From assembly GCA_024637135.1 (NCBI GenBank), contig JAGXFT010000084.1, positions 1 through 49,303 on the forward strand: DNA of 49,303 bases, read 5' to 3'. This document shows positions 1 to 7,905 of this stretch, in pieces. The notes below the pieces were generated by a model. It saw only the letters and a list, made by a program, of their open reading frames with translations. It ran no database searches and had not been told where the DNA came from. The stretch's first letter is position 1. The number at the start of each line of letters is the position of its first letter. Source of the stretch: Nitriliruptorales bacterium (GTDB lineage: Bacteria > Actinomycetota > Nitriliruptoria > Nitriliruptorales > Nitriliruptoraceae). The position numbers and the translations under genes are program-made.

Positions 1-230
1 CCGTCGAGTGGGCTGTTCACCGGCGCGGAGGTGATCAAGACCCCCGAGCAGGCGTCGATCTGGGGTGGGACGGCAGGCGACCAGTTCGATCCCTGCCACC
101 ACCAGGCCTGTGACACCGGGGACAACGTCAGCCTGCATGCCTGGAGGTGAACGCGGACGCCATCGCGTCCACGGTGATGACCTACGCGCACTCCACCGAG
201 GCCGTCAACGGCGTGCCGGGCGCCCGTCAG
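1..230 (+). pseudogene. C-terminal fragment of M28 aminopeptidase, frameshifted
   Basis: Only the 3' end of this gene is in the window. Frame 1 from base 1 reads GLFTGAEVIKT, WGGTAGDQFDPC and a following C-containing segment, which match from memory the C-terminal part of Streptomyces griseus-type secreted zinc aminopeptidases (family M28). Frame 1 stops at 148-150 right after SLHAWR. The expected continuation, LEVNADAIASTVMTYAHST, is present in the next frame from 141, so one C appears to be missing in the GCC-TGG run at 139-144. After the shift the frame stays open to 806, running antiparallel through the neighbouring hydrolase gene, so a natural stop near 230 is also not evident. It is either a real disruption or a consensus error. 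The zinc-binding half lies outside the window. Confidence 0.65.
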
Positions 231-1297
231 GTCCGGGGCACGGCCGTGGGCGGGGGCAGGTGGTCGGACAGGTACAGCAGCACGTCCTTGCGGGCCGCAG
301 CGACCGTGCGGGTCATCATCACCGGGGTGGTGTCGTGGGTCAGCACCACCCGGCCGTCGTCGGTCACCGCGAGGTGGTCCTCGGTGACGTCCTGGCCGCG
401 GGGATGCAGGGCCACCAGCGGCAACGGGTCGCCGGGCGGGACGCGCCCGAGCACGTGGCCCGCGGGGACGTCGACGAAGTTGATCGTGTCGGCACGATCG
501 GCCACCACGAAGTCGTGGTCGTGGGTGTCGGCGGACCCGAACGTGAAGCGCAGGCCGGGTCGGACCTTGACCTTGATCAGGTTGCCGAGCACGTCGACGT
601 CGAAGCGGACCCGGTCGTCGCGGAACCGACGGGTCCCCAGGAACCGTCGCAGGCCGTCGATGGCGAACGCCCGGGACTCGGGCAGTCCGGGCAGGCCGCA
701 CTCGACGGCGATGCCGGACACGTCCCGCGGCATCGACTCCATCAACGTGTTCACCAGCAGGTCCCAGCGGAGCACCGTCGTGGTGAACAGGGTCGCGATG
801 TTGTAGTCGCGCGGGTCGTCGGTCGTCACGATCGCGTAGAAGGGGTTGTCGCCGGTGTTGTTGTGGATGTCGACCACGGCCTCCAGCCCGGCGTCCATGA
901 GGTGTCCGTGGATCGCCGCCGCGGCCTCGGTCTCGGCCGAGTCGACCTCCAACCCCCAGATCCGGTTGAAGTCCTGTTGGTCGTCGAGGAACCGATGGAC
1001 GAAGCCACCGTCGGCACGGGCGGCACGGACGTTGCCGATCAGCACGTAGAGGTCGAAGCGTCGTTGCACCGGGCGACGCAGCACCGCCAGCACCGCCGCC
1101 AGGCCGGTCGATTCGTCCCCGTGCAACAGGCAGGCGACGGCTCGCGGCGGTTGCCGGCCACTGCCCGGGATCCGGACCAGGGTCGGGACCTGCAGTTCGT
1201 CCAGCAACGCCAGCGGTTGCAGCCCCACCAGGTCGTCGTCGAACCCGTCGGGGAGGTAGCGGTACGCGGGCGTGTCGGCGGTGTGGGGTGGGCTCAT
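227..1297 (-). CDS. M14-family (AstE/aspartoacylase-like) zinc hydrolase
   Basis: The 356-residue protein belongs to the succinylglutamate desuccinylase/aspartoacylase branch of the M14 metallopeptidases, which cleave N-acyl groups from amino acids. The zinc site is visible as H59-G-D-E62 and a third ligand H145 in the segment DIHNNTGDNPFY. F110-N111-R112 matches the family's substrate-carboxylate binding segment. The C-terminal half forms the usual beta-rich domain. There is no signal peptide, so it should be cytoplasmic. The natural acyl-amino-acid substrate cannot be read from sequence. The ATG lies 9 nt after a TAGACT -10 element, so the mRNA is probably leaderless and the gene has its own promoter although it follows the ligase gene by 37 bp. 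Confidence 0.88.
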   Translation of the reverse strand: MSPPHTADTPAYRYLPDGFDDDLVGLQPLALLDELQVPTLVRIPGSGRQPPRAVACLLHGDESTGLAAVLAVLRRPVQRRFDLYVLIGNVRAARADGGFVHRFLDDQQDFNRIWGLEVDSAETEAAAAIHGHLMDAGLEAVVDIHNNTGDNPFYAIVTTDDPRDYNIATLFTTTVLRWDLLVNTLMESMPRDVSGIAVECGLPGLPESRAFAIDGLRRFLGTRRFRDDRVRFDVDVLGNLIKVKVRPGLRFTFGSADTHDHDFVVADRADTINFVDVPAGHVLGRVPPGDPLPLVALHPRGQDVTEDHLAVTDDGRVVLTHDTTPVMMTRTVAAARKDVLLYLSDHLPPPTAVPRT

Positions 1298-1306
1298 GGT
1301 CCGCGC

Positions 1307-1312
1307 AGTCTA
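1307..1312 (-). promoter_or_regulatory. -10 element TAGACT for the M14 hydrolase gene
   Basis: On the minus strand TAGACT is followed 9 nt later by the ATG at 1297. No ribosome binding site lies in between, so this reads as a near-leaderless promoter. No convincing -35 is visible. Confidence 0.45.
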
Positions 1313-1334
1313 GGCGCGCCGACGGGGGGCCAGG

Positions 1335-2813
1335 TCAGTCGGGGACGGGCCAGGTGTGGACGGGTTCGTTGCTGGACATGTGCTCGATGTAGCGGCTGGT
1401 CAGGCCGAGCAGTCGCCGCGACTGGTCGTCGATCGTGCGCGCGAGGTCGTTGTGGGTGCGGATCTGCCAGATGGCACCGTTCATGCGCTTCAGGCACCGG
1501 TGCTCGATGATGCCCAGGTAGTGGTCGCGGTCGCGGCGGTCGACGTTCCACGCGTCGAGTCCGGCGTGCGCGATCGGCAACATGGTGCGCAGGATCAGTT
1601 CGGGCGCCGGGACCTCGCCCACGCCCGGCCAGAACAACGATGCCTCCAGGCCGTGTCGGGCACCCGCGCGAAAGTTCGACTGTGCGGCCCGGAACGACAG
1701 GTCCTTGCTGATCGGGGTCTCCTGTTCCACCAGCCCCCGGATGAGCCCGTAGTAGAAGGCGGCATTGGCCATCGCGTCGACCATGGTCGGGCCGGCCGGC
1801 AGCACCCGGTTCTCCACGCGCAGGTGCGGCTTGCCACGCGCCACCGCGTAGATGGGCCGGTTCCAGCGCCAGATGGTGCCGTTGTGGAGGTTGAGTTCGC
1901 TCAGGTGCGGGACCGCGCCACGGGCCAGTTCCTCCTGCGGGTTCTCGTCCTCCATCAGGGGCAGCAGGGCGGGGAAGTACTTGACGTTCTCGTCGAACAG
2001 GTCGGTGACGTCGTCGATCCAGTCCTCGCCGAACCACACCCGCGGGCGCACGCCCTGGGCCTGCAGTTCCTCGGTGCGGGTGTCCACGACCTGTTCGAAG
2101 ACCGCGATACGGGTCTCGTGCCACAACTGGCGTCCGAGGAAGAACGGCGAGTTGGCGCCGACCGCGACCTGGGCACCGGCGATGGCCTGGGCCGCGTTCC
2201 ACACCGGCCCGAAGCCTTCCGGCGAGACCTGCAGGTGCAGTTGGGTCGAGGTGGCGGCCGCCTCGAAGATGATCGACGACGCCTCGACCCGGAGGTGCTC
2301 CCGTCCCTCGATGTCGATCAGGACGTGTTCGCCTCGCGCGGCCAGGACCTGTTCGTTGAGCGCCCGGTAGCGCGGTGCGTCCGACAGGGTCTGTTCGTCG
2401 ATGGAGAGGTCGTCGAGGGAGGGCAGGATCCCGATCATCACCACGTTGGCGTCGATCTCGGCGGCTCGGCGCTGCGCGAAGGTGAACGAGGTGAGGAGTT
2501 CCTCCTCCATCTCCCGGAACACCGTTCCGGACAGCTTGTGCGGGGCCAGGTTGAACTCGATGTTGAACTGGGCGAGTTCGGTCTGGAAGTCGGGGTCGGC
2601 GAGCAGTCCGAGCAGTTCGTGGTTGGCGTTGGCCGGCGCACCGTCGGCGTCGACGACGTAGAACTCCATCTCCAGGCCGACCAACTTGCGCTCGCGCTCG
2701 AACCTGTCCTCGGCCAGCATCGTCCGCAGTGCGGCGAGGTTGGCCTTCACCTTGTTGCGGTAGTTCTGGCGATCCTCGTTGGTGAACGACGTGCGCTCGA
2801 TCTCCTGGCCCAT
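1335..2813 (-). CDS. GCS2-type glutamate-cysteine ligase / carboxylate-amine ligase
   Basis: The 492-residue protein carries the glutamate-cysteine ligase family 2 signature GLEMEFYVVD (residues 46-55), the segment QFNIEFNLAP and several His/Glu-rich active-site strands such as QLHLQVSP and LRVENRVLPAGP. Family members couple ATP hydrolysis to gamma-glutamyl peptide bond formation. Relatives include YbdK and the EgtA/GshA-type enzymes, and the exact amine acceptor is not decided by the sequence. The ATG at 2813 is chosen because GGAG lies about 7 nt upstream; the frame stays open upstream but without family similarity. A minus-strand TACCAT at 2876-2881 is a candidate -10. No ergothioneine or mycothiol genes are adjacent. 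Confidence 0.85.
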   Translation of the reverse strand: MGQEIERTSFTNEDRQNYRNKVKANLAALRTMLAEDRFERERKLVGLEMEFYVVDADGAPANANHELLGLLADPDFQTELAQFNIEFNLAPHKLSGTVFREMEEELLTSFTFAQRRAAEIDANVVMIGILPSLDDLSIDEQTLSDAPRYRALNEQVLAARGEHVLIDIEGREHLRVEASSIIFEAAATSTQLHLQVSPEGFGPVWNAAQAIAGAQVAVGANSPFFLGRQLWHETRIAVFEQVVDTRTEELQAQGVRPRVWFGEDWIDDVTDLFDENVKYFPALLPLMEDENPQEELARGAVPHLSELNLHNGTIWRWNRPIYAVARGKPHLRVENRVLPAGPTMVDAMANAAFYYGLIRGLVEQETPISKDLSFRAAQSNFRAGARHGLEASLFWPGVGEVPAPELILRTMLPIAHAGLDAWNVDRRDRDHYLGIIEHRCLKRMNGAIWQIRTHNDLARTIDDQSRRLLGLTSRYIEHMSSNEPVHTWPVPD

Positions 2814-2997
2814 GGTTGCTCCGCTCGCGGACGCCGGGCTGGCCCGGCGTGGTCGTGGCTGACTGGCCGTCGGTGATGGTAGGCGGGCAGGCCGCTCGGT
2901 CGTGGGGAACCGCGACGGCCGGGCGGCCGGCAGGATCCGGCTGAACCGGCGTGGCCGTCCCTGCGTAGGACGGGGTACGACGATCCCGGAGGAATCC

Positions 2998-3609
2998 ATG
3001 ACGGCCACCACGACCACACGAGCCCGGGGGGCACGCACGTTGGCAGCCGTCGCCCTGCTGGTCGTGGCGGGATGCGGCGCCGACGACGCCGGCAGCGCCG
3101 AGTCCGGGTCCGACGTCGCGTCGGCGGGCGCGGCCACGTCCACCGACGGTCCGGCCCCCGTCGACACCGGGAGCGCGACCGCTGCGGCCATGGTCGCGGT
3201 CGCGGACACCGCCCTGGGGCCCGTGCTGGTGGACGGGGACGGCGCCACGCTCTACGTGTTCGACAACGACGGGGTCGACACCAGCGCGTGCAGCGACGAG
3301 TGCCTGGATGCGTGGCCGCCCGTGTTGGCCGAGGACGTGCAGGCAGGGGAGGGCGTCACCGCCGAACTCGGCACCTTCACACGCGAGGACGGCGGGGTGC
3401 AGGCGACCGTGAACGGGCTGCCGCTGTACCGCTTCGCCAGTGACACCGGCCCGGGAGACGCCCAGGGCCAGGGTGTCGGCGGCGTGTGGTGGGTGGTCGA
3501 CGCTGCCGGCGCCGCGGTGACCGAGGCGGCCGGAAGCTCGGCGACCGAGGACGCGGGCACCGAGGCCACGGAGGCCACGGAGGCCACCTATGGTGCGACG
3601 ACGTACTGA
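2998..3609 (+). CDS. COG4315-type secreted lipoprotein (Yx[FWY]xxD repeats)
   Basis: The 203-residue protein starts with an ATG behind a GGAGG Shine-Dalgarno and has a lipoprotein signal peptide ending at C26 (LLVVAGC). Two copies of the Yx[FWY]xxD repeat are visible, YVFDND at 86-91 and YRFASD at 144-149. C98 and C102 lie between them in the usual SACSDECLDAWPP context. The C-terminus is a short T/E/A-rich tail. Biochemical function of this family is unknown. The next gene, a sigma factor, begins 26 bp downstream, so the lipoprotein, sigma factor and anti-sigma factor are probably one transcript. The lipoprotein may therefore belong to the sigma factor's own response. Confidence 0.85.
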   Translation: MTATTTTRARGARTLAAVALLVVAGCGADDAGSAESGSDVASAGAATSTDGPAPVDTGSATAAAMVAVADTALGPVLVDGDGATLYVFDNDGVDTSACSDECLDAWPPVLAEDVQAGEGVTAELGTFTREDGGVQATVNGLPLYRFASDTGPGDAQGQGVGGVWWVVDAAGAAVTEAAGSSATEDAGTEATEATEATYGATTY

Positions 3610-3635
3610 CGCAGGACCCACGGCAGGGGCGGAGC

Positions 3636-4157
3636 ATGGCGGGCGGACTGCGATCACTGGAGGAGCTCCAGCAGGAGTTCACCGGTCCGCTCCACGCCTT
3701 CGCGCTGCGGCGGTTGGGTGACCGCCGCGCGGCCGAGGAGGTGGTCCAGGACACCCTGGTCCGGGCGTGGCGTCACGCCGATCGGTTCGACCCGGCGCGC
3801 GGCAGTGAGGCCGCATGGCTGTTCACCATCGCCGGGAACCTGGTGATCGACCGCCTGCGACGACGCCAGGCCCGGCCGGTGGCGACCGGGCGCCCACCCG
3901 ATCCCGACACGACGATGCCACTGGTGGCCGACGACGCCGAGGTCGACCGGATCCTGGAGACGTGGCAGTTGGCGGAGGCACTGGCGACGTTGTCGGAGGA
4001 GCATCGGGCGGCGATCGTGCTGTGCCACCACCGCGGCCACAGCGTCGCCGAGGCCGCGGGGGTCCTGGGCGTGCCGGAGGGCACGGTCAAGTCGCGGGTC
4101 TACTACGGCCTGCGGGCGCTGCGCCTGCGGTTGGAGGAACAGGGGGTGATGGGATGA
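3636..4157 (+). CDS. ECF-type RNA polymerase sigma factor (SigK/SigL-like)
   Basis: The 173-residue protein has the two-domain layout of extracytoplasmic-function sigma factors. Region 2 covers about residues 10-80, with DRRAAEEVVQDTLVRAWRHA and the region 2.4 segment WLFTIAGNLVIDRLRRR. Region 4 covers about 118-168, with a helix-turn-helix GHSVAEAAGVLGVPEGTVKSR. It should direct core RNA polymerase to a small stress regulon. The start codon follows GGAG by 1 nt and AGGGGC by a better distance, so ATG 3636 is reasonable. The stop overlaps the start of the anti-sigma gene as ATGA, a sign of translational coupling. Pairing with an RskA-like partner places it near the SigK/SigL group. Confidence 0.92.
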   Translation: MAGGLRSLEELQQEFTGPLHAFALRRLGDRRAAEEVVQDTLVRAWRHADRFDPARGSEAAWLFTIAGNLVIDRLRRRQARPVATGRPPDPDTTMPLVADDAEVDRILETWQLAEALATLSEEHRAAIVLCHHRGHSVAEAAGVLGVPEGTVKSRVYYGLRALRLRLEEQGVMG

Positions 4158-4900
4158 CGACACCGGACCAGCCTGACCGCCCCGACTTCGACGACCCTCC
4201 CGACCGTCCCGGCGGCGAGCATCGTGGACTGCGCGAGGCCCTGGGGGCGTGGGTGCTGGGTGCGCTCGACGGGCCGGCCCGTCGCGAGGTCGAGGCCCAC
4301 GTCGCGTCGTGTCCGGACTGTGCCGTCGAGGTGGGCGCGCTGTCGCCCCTGCCGGGGCTGCTGAACCGGCTGTCGGCCGAGGAGATCGTCGACGGCCGGC
4401 TGGCGGTCGACCCCGGCTTGGCCGACCGGATGGCGACCGAGCTGCGGGCGGTCGAGGCATCGGTCCACCAGCGCCTGTCGCGGTGGCGCGCGACCGCCAT
4501 GGTCGCGCTGGCCCTGGCGGCCGTGGCGGCGCTGGTCGCCGGGGCCGGCCTGCTCGTCGATCGGGGAGCGACCGCACCTCCTGAGGACCGACTGGTCGCG
4601 CCCGTCCGGGCCCAGGTGGCCGACGCGGTGTCGACCAGGGGCGAGGCGGCCGCGCTGGCGTGGGAGTGGGGAACGACGGTGGAGCTGGACCTGCAGGCCC
4701 TGCCGGACCGCGACAGCTACGTCCTGTGGGCGGTCGCGACCGACGGCACCCGCGAACAGGCCGGCACGTGGGGCGCGACCACCGGGCGCGGAGCGCGGGT
4801 GCGGGGCGCGAGTTCGATCGCGCGCCAGGACCTCGACCACGTCGAGGTCACCGACGCCGACGGGACGGTCCTGATGACCTTCACGTTCCCGCCGGACTAG
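4154..4900 (+). CDS. RskA-like membrane anti-sigma factor with zinc motif
   Basis: The 248-residue protein has an N-terminal cytoplasmic anti-sigma domain with the zinc-finger signature H49-x3-C53-x2-C56. A single membrane span follows at about 113-135 (ATAMVALALAAVAALVAGAG), then a C-terminal extracytoplasmic RskA domain (YVLWAVATDG, AGTW). Such proteins hold their ECF sigma factor at the membrane until regulated proteolysis or a redox/zinc change frees it. The start codon overlaps the sigma factor stop by 4 nt, so the two are made in step. The long acidic and proline-rich stretch at residues 1-22 precedes the conserved part. The inducing signal is not evident. Confidence 0.9.
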   Translation: MTTPDQPDRPDFDDPPDRPGGEHRGLREALGAWVLGALDGPARREVEAHVASCPDCAVEVGALSPLPGLLNRLSAEEIVDGRLAVDPGLADRMATELRAVEASVHQRLSRWRATAMVALALAAVAALVAGAGLLVDRGATAPPEDRLVAPVRAQVADAVSTRGEAAALAWEWGTTVELDLQALPDRDSYVLWAVATDGTREQAGTWGATTGRGARVRGASSIARQDLDHVEVTDADGTVLMTFTFPPD

Positions 4901-5020
4901 GAGGCCGCGCCGTCAGGACTGTCCGGGTGCGCCCCGTTTGCCGTCGGGCGACCCCGTTCGCGCGGCCTGCGGAGCGTGTGGCCGTTATCGTGACGGGTTC
5001 GCCCAGCGGAAGACCACGAC

Positions 5021-5875
5021 GTGCTCCTCGCCCGCCACCTGACCCGAGCCCTGGACAGCATCCACGTCCTGGCCTACTTCGACCGCGAGGTGCTGGCGTC
5101 GTGGAAGGACGTCGGGCTCAAGGGCTACTGGATGGGCTACTTCGCCAGTCGCGCGGCCGCCATGGGACCGGTCGAGGCGGCCGTGGTGGAGGCGACGTTC
5201 CCGTCCTTCGACGTGGCGCGCATCCGCCGGGCGATCCCGGACGCGTGGTCGTTGGCGACCCCGGGTGAGATCCTGGCCGCCCGCGACGAGGCCGTCGGGC
5301 GGGCGCTGGCCGAGGCGTGGGCCGACGTCGACGCCGCGGTGCTCGCCGACGTCGCCGCGCGTGCCCGCACGTTCGCGGCGGGCATCGACGTGGTCGGTGC
5401 ACGCGCCAGCCTGCCGCTGTTCGCGGCCAACGCCGCCCGGTCGTGGCCCGAGGATTCGGCCCTGGTCATCTTCCACGCCGCGACGCTCGCCCGCGAGTAC
5501 CGCGGCGACCGGCACCTGGCGCTCCTGGCGTCGACGCCGTTGAACGGCATCGCGGCCAACGTGCTCGCGGGGGCGACGCCGGCCTACGACCGGGACTGGG
5601 TGCGGGAGTCGCGCGGGTGGGACGACGAGGTGTGGCAGGACGCCGTCGACAGCCTCGTCGATCGGGGCTGGCTCACCCCTGACGAACAGTTCACGACCGC
5701 GGGTCGTGCCTGGCGCAGCGAACTGGAGACGCGCACCGACGAACTGACCTCGGCCCCGGTCGTGGCGTTCGGTGAGGACGAGGCCGACGCGCTGCTCGAC
5801 GACCTGCGGCCGCTCGCCGCCGCCGCGATCGAGCGCCTCCCCGACTCCGCCCCCCAGAAGCGCACCGCCGACTGA
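5021..5875 (+). CDS. SCO6745-family protein (SalK-like)
   Basis: The 284-residue, mostly helical protein matches the actinobacterial SCO6745/SalK family. The hallmark segment LDSIHVLAYFDREV followed by GLKGYWMGYFASRAAAMGPV is at residues 11-50, and the C-terminal half is winged-helix-like (WQDAVDSLVDRGWLTPDEQFTTAG). The family is widespread in actinobacteria but has no established biochemical role. GTG 5021 is used because GGAAG lies upstream and the family N-terminus starts there. A TATCGT -10 candidate lies at 4986-4991, giving a short leader. The gene appears monocistronic. Confidence 0.82.
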   Translation: MLLARHLTRALDSIHVLAYFDREVLASWKDVGLKGYWMGYFASRAAAMGPVEAAVVEATFPSFDVARIRRAIPDAWSLATPGEILAARDEAVGRALAEAWADVDAAVLADVAARARTFAAGIDVVGARASLPLFAANAARSWPEDSALVIFHAATLAREYRGDRHLALLASTPLNGIAANVLAGATPAYDRDWVRESRGWDDEVWQDAVDSLVDRGWLTPDEQFTTAGRAWRSELETRTDELTSAPVVAFGEDEADALLDDLRPLAAAAIERLPDSAPQKRTAD

Positions 5876-6011
5876 TCCTCGCGGCCGCGGCCGCGACGGC
5901 GACCCATGGGGTGTCGTCGTCGATCTCGCGGGCAGGCTTGACCCAGGCCGGTCCCGGGCCGATGATGGGCAGGCGCCGACATCGTGATGGGGTCGGGTCC
6001 GGGAGGCATCA

Positions 6012-6584
6012 ATGGTTGCGCACACATCTCGGTCGTCCGACTCGACCGCCGACGGCCACACGGTCGTGGTGCGCCGCACCGAACCCGACGACGCCGAGGC
6101 GTTCGCGGCCACCCTGGCCGGGTCGCGGGCTGTCTGGGGCACGATGCAGTTGCCCTTCCCGTCCACCGCCGAGTGGCGCAAGCAGCTCGAATCGAACGGT
6201 GACGAGATCCTGTCGCTCGTCGCCTGTGTCGGGGAGGCAGACGGCGAGGTCGTCGGGAATCTCGCCCTGCTGCCCGACCAGCCACCGCGCCGGCGTCACG
6301 TCGCCTCGTTGGGCATGGCCGTGCGCGATGACTGGCAGGGTCGAGGTGTCGGCACCACGTTGCTGGCGGCGGCCATGGACCTGGCCGACAACTGGGTGCA
6401 GGTGACGCGCGTCGAACTGGATGTCTACCCGGACAACGAGCCGGCCGTGCGTCTGTACACGGCGTTCGGTTTCGAGGTGGAGGGCACCGCCCGCGGCGCG
6501 GTCTTCCGTGACGGCGAGTACGTCGACATCCTGAGGATGGCGCGCATCCACCCGCGGCTGTCCGGCGAACGTCCGGACGCCTGA
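6012..6584 (+). CDS. GNAT-family N-acetyltransferase
   Basis: The 190-residue protein has a single GNAT fold. The acetyl-CoA pyrophosphate-binding motif Q109-G-R-G-V-G114 sits in WQGRGVGTTLL, the beta-4 strand before it reads HVASLGMAV, and motif B is VELDVYPDNEPAVRLYTAFGF. The last part resembles RimI/RimJ-like and small-molecule N-acetyltransferases. The substrate is not predictable. The ATG follows GGGAGG by 7 nt. It converges with the TetR gene downstream across about 100 bp in which I see no strong hairpin. Confidence 0.88.
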   Translation: MVAHTSRSSDSTADGHTVVVRRTEPDDAEAFAATLAGSRAVWGTMQLPFPSTAEWRKQLESNGDEILSLVACVGEADGEVVGNLALLPDQPPRRRHVASLGMAVRDDWQGRGVGTTLLAAAMDLADNWVQVTRVELDVYPDNEPAVRLYTAFGFEVEGTARGAVFRDGEYVDILRMARIHPRLSGERPDA

Positions 6585-6687
6585 GTCCCGCAGGTCGCAC
6601 CCCGTTCAACTGCCCGAAACCTCCTTCCCGATGATCCCCAGCGATGTCCTTTTGCGGCCGTGAGGTGCGTCTCGACCGTCCCGCCGC

Positions 6688-7275
6688 TCAGGGGCGACGG
6701 GAAGCGACGTTGCCGATGGCGATGGCTCGCAGGGCGTGGTCCCAGACGTCGTCGGGGTCGTCGCCCAGGCGTCCCTGGGCCTCCAACAGCACCAGTCCGT
6801 GGGTCAGTGCCCACAGTTGCCGGGCGAGCAGCAACGGGTCGCCGGCCAGCAGGCCGGCCTCGACGCAGCGAGCGGCCGTGGACTCCAGGATCCCGAACGT
6901 GCGGTCCGATTCCGTCGTCCCGGCCGACCCGCCGGTGGCTGGCGTCCACTGGAACATGGCGGAATAGAGGTTCGGGCGGGCCGCAGCGCTGCGCCGGTAG
7001 GCCTCGCCCAGGGCCTGCAGGTCTGCCAGGGGATCGTCGGTCGGCGCCCGGGCGGTCAGTTCCCGGTGCAGGCCCTCGAAGCCACGCCGGGCCAGGTCGG
7101 CGAGCAGGTCGTCGCGCGACCCGAACAGCGAGTAGACGGCACGCGTGGACACCCCGACCTCGATCGCCACGCGCCGCACCGACACCGCGCCGGGCCCGCC
7201 CTCGGCCAACAGGCGCGCAGCCGACTCCACGAGCGCATCGGCGGTGTCCTGGTCGTGGACCCGGGGGCGGACCAA
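6688..7275 (-). CDS. TetR-family transcriptional regulator
   Basis: The 195-residue protein has an N-terminal TetR helix-turn-helix (residues about 10-58; VRRVAIEVGVSTRAVYSLFGSRDDLL) and a ligand-binding C-terminal domain with the segment LYSAMFQWTP. The open frame continues upstream without family similarity. I chose the TTG at 7275 because AGGA lies 6 nt upstream and the protein then begins directly before the HTH domain. It is divergent from a small membrane protein gene, with a strong inverted repeat between them, and probably represses that gene and itself. The ligand is unknown. Confidence 0.86.
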   Translation of the reverse strand: MVRPRVHDQDTADALVESAARLLAEGGPGAVSVRRVAIEVGVSTRAVYSLFGSRDDLLADLARRGFEGLHRELTARAPTDDPLADLQALGEAYRRSAAARPNLYSAMFQWTPATGGSAGTTESDRTFGILESTAARCVEAGLLAGDPLLLARQLWALTHGLVLLEAQGRLGDDPDDVWDHALRAIAIGNVASRRP

Positions 7276-7340
7276 GGCTGTTCCTGTCGTGAGTCGTGCG
7301 ACGGACGGGGTGGTCGAGTGGACCAGGCGTGCATCTCCGC

Positions 7341-7368
7341 CGCAACAGTGTAACGTAACAGTGTTGCG
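7341..7368. promoter_or_regulatory. Probable TetR operator: 28-bp inverted repeat between divergent genes
   Basis: Perfect 7-bp outer arms CGCAACA and TGTTGCG flank a near-palindromic core TAACGTAAC. The same site also contains the direct repeat AACAGTGT twice, 13 bp apart. It lies 23 bp upstream of the membrane-protein ATG and about 65 bp from the TetR start, in unusually A/T-rich sequence for this genome, and would overlap promoter elements such as TAACGT. Confidence 0.7.
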
Positions 7369-7391
7369 AAACTCCCGATCGAGGAACATCC

Positions 7392-7736
7392 ATGGAACCC
7401 GTGCTGGTCCTGAGCCCGGCAGCCCTGCGACTGGCGGGCATCCTGATGCTGGCCTTCGTCACCATCGAGACCGGTGGCATGTACCTGGTCAAGGTCGTCC
7501 GCGGCCGTGCCCCGGCGACCGACTTCCAGGTGTCCTTCGCCCGGGCAGGGCACGCCCACGCGGGTGTGCTCGTCCTGCTTGGGCTGGTGGCCGCCATCCT
7601 CACCGACGCCACCACCCTGGCGGGGGCGTGGTCCACGATCGCCCGGAGCGGCATCCCGGTGGCCGCCATCCTGATGCCAGCCGGGTTCTTCCTCTCGTCG
7701 ATGGGCACCGACGTCCACGAACCCAACCGAGACTGA
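7392..7736 (+). CDS. Small conserved membrane protein, probably frame-shifted near its end
   Basis: This 114-residue frame encodes three membrane segments (about 10-32, 56-75 and 83-102) with the conserved-looking stretch FARAGHAHAGVLVLLGLV at about 49-66. I recognise it as a small actinobacterial membrane protein type often beside TetR regulators, but no function is known. Members I recall carry a fourth membrane helix. Here the frame stops at 7734-7736 after EPNRD, while the next frame directly continues with RLIVLVWLGAVSLAAS and stops at 7811-7813. A single-base length change near 7721-7733 would restore a protein of about 140 residues. The His residues (HAHAG) could bind metal or haem; this is speculation. 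Confidence 0.75.
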   Translation: MEPVLVLSPAALRLAGILMLAFVTIETGGMYLVKVVRGRAPATDFQVSFARAGHAHAGVLVLLGLVAAILTDATTLAGAWSTIARSGIPVAAILMPAGFFLSSMGTDVHEPNRD

Positions 7737-7813
7737 TCGTGCTCGTGTGGCTCGGCGCGGTCTCGCTGGCCGCCAGTGCCGCGACCCTGGGCGTGGGGCT
7801 GCTGTTCGCCTGA
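7730..7813 (+). pseudogene. Displaced C-terminal helix of the preceding membrane protein
   Basis: In the frame shifted relative to the upstream gene, 7730-7813 encodes RLIVLVWLGAVSLAASAATL and a further short hydrophobic tail, a single membrane helix ending at a TGA. It fits as the missing last helix of the small membrane protein. A separate 25-residue product from the GTG at 7739 is possible but less likely. Confidence 0.55.
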
Positions 7814-7869
7814 GACCGCCCGGCGTCCCGACGTCGTCTCGGCATGGCCTCCCGCGGGCGCGGCCGCGA

Positions 7870-7898
7870 TTGACCGACATCGTTGACGGCGTCACACT
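7870..7898 (+). promoter_or_regulatory. Promoter TTGACC-N17-CACACT, leaderless
   Basis: TTGACC at 7870-7875 is followed after exactly 17 nt by CACACT at 7893-7898. The ATG at 7906 lies 7 nt further on, where transcription would start. This is the clearest -35/-10 pair in the window and implies a leaderless mRNA for the lipoprotein gene. Confidence 0.6.
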
Positions 7899-7905
7899 CA
7901 CGGCC

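Noticed and set aside
4903-4967. GGCCGCGC and GCGCGGCC inverted repeat after the anti-sigma gene as a terminator
   Set aside because: The 49-nt loop is too long for an intrinsic terminator, and GC palindromes this size occur by chance here.
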